DNA of 64,000 bases from Streptomyces spinoverrucosus (GTDB lineage: Bacteria; Actinomycetota; Actinomycetes; Streptomycetales; Streptomycetaceae), in the NCBI RefSeq assembly GCF_006539505.1, contig NZ_BJND01000007.1, forward strand, positions 124,001 to 188,000, written 5' to 3'. The position numbers were made by a program, and so were the translations under genes. The notes below the pieces were generated by a model. That model ran no database searches. It saw only the letters and a list, made by a program, of their open reading frames with translations, and was not told the DNA's origin. Shown here piece after piece: positions 60,301-64,000 of the stretch; position 1 is the stretch's first letter, and each line of letters begins with the position of its first letter.

Positions 60301-61240
60301 GCTGGGTCTCCACCGTGTACCGCCCGGCGCCGCCGTCGGCGTACGCCCGCACACTCGCGGTCACCGCCAGCTCGGCGGCCGTGTAGTCCTCGCTCAGCGG
60401 GGTGTCCAGCTTGAAGTCGCGCAGATGGACGACCGGTGTGGAGTACAGGTAGACCGAGCGGAAGATCCCGCTCAGCCGGATCATGTCCTGGTCCTCCAGC
60501 CAGTCCCCGTCCGAGTAGCGGTACACCTCGACGGCGATCTGGTTGGTGCCCGGCTTGAGGTACGAGGTGATGTCGTACTCGGCGGGGGTGTACGAGTCCT
60601 CGTGGTAGCCGACCAACTCCCCGTTGATCCACACGTAGTGGGCCGACTTGACGCCCTCGAAGTGCAGGAACGTCCGCCGTCCCGACCAGTTGCGCGGGAC
60701 CGTGAAGGTACGCCGGTACTGGCCGACGGGGTTGTAACGGGTCGGGGCGGCCGGCGGCTGCGGCTCCTCGCCCAGGCCGTTGGGGCCCCACCACGGGTAG
60801 GTGATGTTGACGTAGATCGGGAAGTCGTAGCCGTGCAGCTGCCAGACGGAGGGGACCGGGATGGTGTCCCAGGACCGGTCGTCGACGTCGGTGCGGTAGA
60901 AGTCGGTGTCCCGGTCGGCGGGGCGGTCGACGTAGGCGAACTTCCAGGTGCCGTCGAGGTTCAGCCGGTACGGGGAGCGGGTGCGGTCGGCGGTCAGGGC
61001 CTGCCGTACGTCCGCGTACGGCATGAGCGTGGTGTGCGGGGGCTCGGTGCCCAGCCGGAACAGGTCGATGGCGCCGTTCCACTCCGGCGTTCCGTCCGCC
61101 GTCGCGCCGCGCGGGGCGGCGTACGCGGCGAGGGGCGACGAGGACAGGGCGAGCCCGCCGAGGACGGCGGCGCTGGTCTGAAGGAGTCGGCGGCGGCTGA
61201 CGACGGGCCGGTCGGCGGGAGAGGGGTACGGGTGCGGCAT
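57350..61240 (-). CDS. Secreted GH2 beta-galactosidase with inserted LamG domain
   Basis: 1296 residues. A twin-arginine signal (SRRRLLQTSAAVLGGLALSS) predicts Tat export. The GH2 jelly roll (about 90-270), an Ig-like domain, and the barrel follow. The acid/base Glu513 is in WSLGNEAGGG and the nucleophile Glu577 in VMIEYSHAMGNSNG. After the barrel, residues about 640-805 are a LamG/concanavalin domain (LTLEAWVTPHVTGYHQPILA; VAGVFDADAGTLTLYVDGVV). The chain ends with the large C-terminal LacZ domain (YGRGPEENYWDRD). E. coli LacZ has 1023 residues; the extra is signal plus LamG. It probably cleaves beta-galactosides in plant polymers outside the cell. Confidence 0.92.
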   Translation of the reverse strand: MPHPYPSPADRPVVSRRRLLQTSAAVLGGLALSSSPLAAYAAPRGATADGTPEWNGAIDLFRLGTEPPHTTLMPYADVRQALTADRTRSPYRLNLDGTWKFAYVDRPADRDTDFYRTDVDDRSWDTIPVPSVWQLHGYDFPIYVNITYPWWGPNGLGEEPQPPAAPTRYNPVGQYRRTFTVPRNWSGRRTFLHFEGVKSAHYVWINGELVGYHEDSYTPAEYDITSYLKPGTNQIAVEVYRYSDGDWLEDQDMIRLSGIFRSVYLYSTPVVHLRDFKLDTPLSEDYTAAELAVTASVRAYADGGAGRYTVETQLYDERGHPVWSRPLEQAVDVTGVGEDATVQATRAVPAPRLWSAEHPNLYTAVLRLRDPRGKVIETLSHRVGLREFALKDGLMRINGKPVSFRGTNRHEMHPERGTALTRADMVEDIEIIKRMNINTVRTSHYPNNPLWYELADEYGLYLVDEANVETHGIRGEYPGNHADWSRACVARAQNMVHRDKNHASVVIWSLGNEAGGGSTFVAMHDWIRSYDPTRVIQYEGDDRPGVSDIRSEMYESPARVEARAKDAADTRPYVMIEYSHAMGNSNGNFRKYWDIIRRHDVLQGGWIWDFVDQSLNWPTPTRKMLTESGPGKLNGEILAPGGTFDRAKGVSGGTVFARDPALDLTGSLTLEAWVTPHVTGYHQPILAKGDTQYALKQTNNSLEFFIHGGGQWITASWALPAEGWTRTEHHVAGVFDADAGTLTLYVDGVVRATRTTTRRPGSNTAPLALATDVDNWTREFSGTIRRARVYARALSAGELASDSRGPGDDGVRFWFDAATVGFDEKKPREKTFLAYGGDWGDNPNDGNFVADGIVTADRGLTGKATEVKQVYQAINVTPGTGWGAVTLTNENLFTNLREYDGTWTLLADGKAVQRGRLTRGQLDVPPLSSKDITLPVRRPGNPTPGAEYFLQLSFTTKEPTKWAKAGFEVARQQLPVDVGSPAVTPVPLARVPALTYDDAEASVTVKGRGFSVTVDKNSGVITSYEAVGTRLITSGPAPNFWRAPTDNDKGNGQHTRNQTWRDAGALREVTGVSVRALRDRAVEIKVSGTLPTTTESTYTTTYTVFGNGEIKVDHTLHPGAANLPYIPEVGTLLFLPGRLDRLHYYGRGPEENYWDRDSGTDVGVYSAAVADLWTPYIRPQENGNRTDVRWAALTGRDGAGLLICGEPLVEVNASYFTPEDLSSGVRHDYQLTPRDAVVLRVNHRQMGVGGDNSWGAHTHNEYKLFADRDYAYTYRLRPLSDVRDAMAAARRPTATE

Positions 61241-61368
61241 GACCGTGTCCTTCCTCGGGACGTGCGCTGCACGAACTGAGGGCGGGTCACCTCACGGTGA
61301 CAGGGCAGCCGTTGCCGTCGTGGTGCGAGGCGGCTCATGGGGACGGTGTCGGCTGCTGCGCCCGGATC

Positions 61369-61398
61369 ACCCTAGGACTTCGAACACAACCCAAGCAA
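61369..61398 (-). promoter_or_regulatory. Possible promoter of the beta-galactosidase gene
   Basis: On the minus strand TTGCTT (61398-61393) and TAGGGT (61374-61369) are 18 bp apart, giving a leader of about 120 nt. GCAATTGC overlaps the -35 and may be a small operator. Confidence 0.35.
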
Positions 61399-61447
61399 TT
61401 GCCCCGTCGGAGTTTGTTGGTTCCTGATGGGCGTCGGGGGTGTCGGG

Positions 61448-61960
61448 TCAGCCCACCTGCGCCGCGAACGCCTCGTACGCCCGCTGGTCGAAGAGGACGA
61501 ACTTGACCTCCTCGACCGATGTCCGTGTGGCCCGTACCGTCTCGACCGCGATCCGTGCGGCGTCGTCCATGGGCCAGCCGTAGATGCCCGCGGAAACGGC
61601 CGGGAACGCGATGGTCCGAGCGCCCAACTCGTCGGCGACGCGCAGGGATTCCCGGTAGCAGGAGGCCAACTGCGCGGAGCGGTCCTCCTGCTGGGAGTAG
61701 ACCGGGCCGACCGTGTGGATCACCCAGCGTGCGTCCAGTTCGCCCGCCGTGGTGGCGACCGCCTGCCCGGTCGGCAGCCCGTTGCCGTACTGCGCGGCGC
61801 GCAGCTTGCGGCAGTCCTCCAGGATCGCGGGGCCGCCGCGCCGGTGGATGGCGCCGTCCACTCCCCCGCCGCCCAGCAGCGAGGAGTTGGCCGCGTTGAC
61901 GATCGCGTCGGCGCTCTGCTCGGTGATGTCGCCCCGGACGAGCGTGATGGTGGGGGTCAT
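61448..61960 (-). CDS. Macrodomain protein (O-acetyl-ADP-ribose deacetylase-like)
   Basis: 170 residues. [38 protein letters not shown] and [20 protein letters not shown] are the hallmark segments of the MacroD/YmdB type. It would deacetylate O-acetyl-ADP-ribose, the product of Sir2, or remove ADP-ribose from proteins. The ATG overlaps the stop of the FAD-dependent enzyme gene (ATGA), so the two are translated together. Confidence 0.9.
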   Translation of the reverse strand: MTPTITLVRGDITEQSADAIVNAANSSLLGGGGVDGAIHRRGGPAILEDCRKLRAAQYGNGLPTGQAVATTAGELDARWVIHTVGPVYSQQEDRSAQLASCYRESLRVADELGARTIAFPAVSAGIYGWPMDDAARIAVETVRATRTSVEEVKFVLFDQRAYEAFAAQVG

Positions 61961-63375
61961 GTCTGCCTCAGCCTCCTCCACACGGCCTTCGCCGCGTTGT
62001 GCCCCGACATGCCGTGCACGCCCGGGCCCGGCGGGGTGGCCGAGGAGCAGATGTACACCGCCGGGTGCGGGGTGCTGTACGGGAACAGGGACAGCTTGGG
62101 GCGCAGCACCGTCTGGAGTCCGCTGACCGCGCCGGAGGCGATGTCGCCGCCGACGTAGTTGGCGTTGCGGGCGGCGAGTTCGGGCGGTCCGGCGGTCGCG
62201 CGGGCGAGGACGCGGTCGCGGAATCCCGGGGCGAAGCGCTCCAGTTGGCGTTCGATGGTGTCGGTGAGGTCTCCGGTCCAGCCGCTGGGGACATGGCCGT
62301 ACACCCAGAAGACCTGCTTGCCGTCGGGCGCCCGGGTGGGGTCGACGACGCTGGGCTGCACGGTGATGAGGAACGGCCGGTCGGGCGCCCGGCCCAGGCG
62401 GGACGCCTCGCGCAGCGCGGTGCCGATCTCCGCGCTGCTGGCGCCGATCTGCACGGTCCCGGCCTTGCGCGGCTCCTCGGCGGTCCACGGCACCGGGCCG
62501 TCCAGCGCGTAGTCGACCTTGAAGACGCCCGGTCCGTACCGGTACCCCTCGTAGTAGCGGCCGAAGCCCGCGATGCGGGCCAGGGCGGTGGGTGAGGTGT
62601 CGAAGACGTATGCGCGCGCGGGCGGCAGGTCGTCGAGGCGCTTGACCTCGTAGTCGGTGTGGATCGCGCCGTCGAGGTCCTTCAGGTAGGCGGCGAGCGC
62701 GTCCGAGATGGACTGGGAGCCGCCACGGGCGACGGGCCAGCCCCGGGCGTGCGCGGCGAGGGCGAAGACCAGGCCGATCGCGCCGGTGGCGAAGCCGGTA
62801 AGCGGGGCCATCACATGGGCGACGAGACCGGCGAAGAGGGTCTTTGCGGGTTCGTCGCGGAAGCGGCGGGTCAGCCAGGTGGACGGGGGCAGGCCGACCA
62901 GGCCGAAGCGGGCGAGGGTCACCGGGTCGCGGGGCAGCGCGGTGAGCGGCAGGGACATGAAGTCGCGGGCCAGCGTGTCCCAATGGTGCAGGAAAGGCTC
63001 GACCAGTCTGCGATACGTCCCGGCGTCACGCGGGCCGAGGGAGGCGGCGGTTTCGCCGACCGAGCGGGACAGGATCGCGGCGGTGCCGTCCGGGAAGGGG
63101 TGCGCCATGGGCAGCTCGGCGTGCAGCCACTCCAGGCCGTAACGGTCCAGGGGCAGGGCCCGGAACGCCGGGGAGTTGATGCCGAGGGGGTGGGCCGCGG
63201 AGCACGGGTCGTGGCGGAAACCGGGAAGCGTGAGCTCCTCGGTGCGGGCGCCGCCGCCGATCGCGTCCCGCGCCTCGAACACCGCCACGGAGAAGCCGCG
63301 GCGGGCCAGCTCCACTGCGGCGGTCAGTCCGTTCGGCCCCGCACCCACCACGACCGCATCGAGCATCGACGGCAC
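61957..63375 (-). CDS. NAD(P)/FAD-dependent oxidoreductase (CrtI/phytoene desaturase-like)
   Basis: 472 residues. The N-terminal dinucleotide site [20 protein letters not shown] and the following [20 protein letters not shown], then [14 protein letters not shown], match the carotenoid/retinoid oxidoreductase (CrtI/RetSat) group. The C-terminus has [12 protein letters not shown] and [20 protein letters not shown], ending [12 protein letters not shown], typical of actinobacterial NAD(P)/FAD proteins outside carotenoid operons. The substrate is unknown and no carotenoid genes are near. The GTG start has AAGGAG 7 nt upstream. Confidence 0.85.
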   Translation of the reverse strand: MPSMLDAVVVGAGPNGLTAAVELARRGFSVAVFEARDAIGGGARTEELTLPGFRHDPCSAAHPLGINSPAFRALPLDRYGLEWLHAELPMAHPFPDGTAAILSRSVGETAASLGPRDAGTYRRLVEPFLHHWDTLARDFMSLPLTALPRDPVTLARFGLVGLPPSTWLTRRFRDEPAKTLFAGLVAHVMAPLTGFATGAIGLVFALAAHARGWPVARGGSQSISDALAAYLKDLDGAIHTDYEVKRLDDLPPARAYVFDTSPTALARIAGFGRYYEGYRYGPGVFKVDYALDGPVPWTAEEPRKAGTVQIGASSAEIGTALREASRLGRAPDRPFLITVQPSVVDPTRAPDGKQVFWVYGHVPSGWTGDLTDTIERQLERFAPGFRDRVLARATAGPPELAARNANYVGGDIASGAVSGLQTVLRPKLSLFPYSTPHPAVYICSSATPPGPGVHGMSGHNAAKAVWRRLRQT

Positions 63376-63474
63376 CTTCGGACTCCTTCGTCAGCCGATG
63401 GCCACTCAGGATCAGGATATGCCGGGGTACTGACACTCCTCCGCGACGGGTGCCTGCGACGGACGAACCGGGGC

Positions 63475-64000
63475 TCAGACCGCCGAGGCCAGCAGTCCCG
63501 CCACCCGCCGGGCCGTGGCCGCGTCGCGGGCCGCGGTGAAGGGCAGGGTGTTGCCGCCGGTGATGCGGAACGGCTCGCCCGTGCGGGTCAGGTGTGCGCC
63601 GCCCGCCTCCTCGACGAGCAGCAGGCCCGCCGCGTGGTCCCAGGCGGCCTCCCAGGAGAACGCCGTGGCGTCCGACTCGCCCCGGGCGACGGCGAGATAC
63701 TCCAGACCGGCAGAACCGCACTCGCGCGGGGCGACGCCGTCCGTCCACAGGCCGAGCAGCGCGCGCTTCTCCGCGTCGGTCGTGTAGTCCGGGTGGGAGG
63801 TGGCGACGCGCAGGTCACGGCCCGGCGTGGGCGGGCCGGCGAACAGCCGCTCGCCGTCCAGGAAGGCACCCTGGCCACGGACGGCCGTGGCCAGCTGGTC
63901 GCGGGCGGCGGCGTAGGTCCACGAGGCCAGCACGATGCCGTGGCGGGCGAGCGCGACCAGCGTGCAGAAGCCGTCGTCGCCGTGCACGAACTGCCGGGTG
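63475..64000 (-). CDS. Inositol monophosphatase family protein (3' part, 5' end outside window)
   Basis: The last 174 codons are seen and the frame is open across the right edge (TRQFVHGDDGF). The metal-site motif WDHAAGLLLVEEAGGAHLTR and RECGSAGLEYLAVARGESDA match the inositol monophosphatase/histidinol-phosphatase family, while the earlier D-P-x-D-G-T motif must lie outside. It removes phosphate from inositol, histidinol or PAP-like substrates; specificity cannot be judged. It stops 99 bp before the CrtI-like gene on the same strand. Confidence 0.87.
   Translation of the reverse strand, partial: TRQFVHGDDGFCTLVALARHGIVLASWTYAAARDQLATAVRGQGAFLDGERLFAGPPTPGRDLRVATSHPDYTTDAEKRALLGLWTDGVAPRECGSAGLEYLAVARGESDATAFSWEAAWDHAAGLLLVEEAGGAHLTRTGEPFRITGGNTLPFTAARDAATARRVAGLLASAV

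Noticed and set aside
57812..61279. 1155-codon open frame on the plus strand opposite the beta-galactosidase
   Set aside because: It is an antisense shadow produced by high GC at third codon positions; the minus-strand product has complete GH2 motifs and a ribosome site, while the plus-strand product is a Val/Arg/Gly-rich string with no family pattern.

Overview
The DNA is very GC-rich, with the third codon position almost always G or C. Many genes overlap by ATGA or GTGA, and start codons are often GTG. Gene content includes an eight-gene gvpOAFGJLSK set, a crotonyl-CoA carboxylase/reductase (ccr) and ethylmalonyl-CoA mutase (meaA) operon, and F420-, SpoIIE- and Tat-type proteins. Together these point to the core chromosome of a Streptomyces. 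From memory, the order resembles the S. coelicolor segment near SCO6457-SCO6510. I saw no insertion sequence, prophage, tRNA, rRNA or CRISPR array.

Left part (1-17.4 kb). A histidine phosphatase fragment, a PAP2/diacylglycerol-kinase fusion, a methyltransferase and a tiny membrane protein face a long minus-strand series. That series is NDH-2 NADH dehydrogenase, transketolase, LigD polymerase, then gvpO-A-F-G-J-L-S-K, with overlaps or gaps of at most about 46 bp. It may be one transcript joining respiration, sugar phosphates, DNA end repair and gas vesicles. The NDH-2 ends in eight 9-residue repeats. Next come an F420-dependent oxidoreductase, an SDR, a holin-like protein, an arginase-family protein with altered metal ligands, a GNAT enzyme and a secreted CocE-type hydrolase.

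Middle part (17.4-33.8 kb). Four peptidase genes are translationally linked: M55 D-aminopeptidase, M20, S9 and S66 LD-carboxypeptidase. They look like a pathway for peptides containing D-amino acids or murein peptides. They are followed by a methyltransferase, a SpoIIE phosphatase with an anti-sigma-type kinase domain, an MFS exporter with carboxypeptidase-regulatory-like domains, an SRPBCC protein, a radical SAM protein of the Rv2578c family behind a LexA-like box, a secreted S33 peptidase, RidA and GNAT proteins, and a HEAT-repeat protein.

Ethylmalonyl-CoA block (33.8-43.4 kb). A double 3-hydroxyacyl-CoA dehydrogenase and a TetR regulator precede ccr-meaA-mcl-mch-acd, which interconvert C4/C5 acyl-CoAs and can supply polyketide extender units. 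The ccr promoter region holds a cluster of palindromes. One lies exactly in the 17-bp spacer of the predicted promoter, and the predicted transcript starts with a strongly folded leader of about 220 nt.

Right part (43.4-64 kb). Phosphatidylserine decarboxylase and synthase and glycerate kinase come first. Then follow NAD/ADP-ribose genes (ADP-ribosylglycohydrolase, Nudix, Sir2) beside alkylation-repair genes (ogt, ada-alkA fusion). A nickel/cobalt P1B-4 ATPase has a 189-bp in-frame tandem copy of its 3' end and is divergent from an NmtR-type sensor. The block closes with lipoamide dehydrogenase, small stress-type proteins (CBS, phosphoribosyltransferase), a large Tat-exported beta-galactosidase with an inserted LamG domain, a macrodomain protein coupled to a CrtI-like FAD enzyme, and an inositol monophosphatase cut by the right edge.
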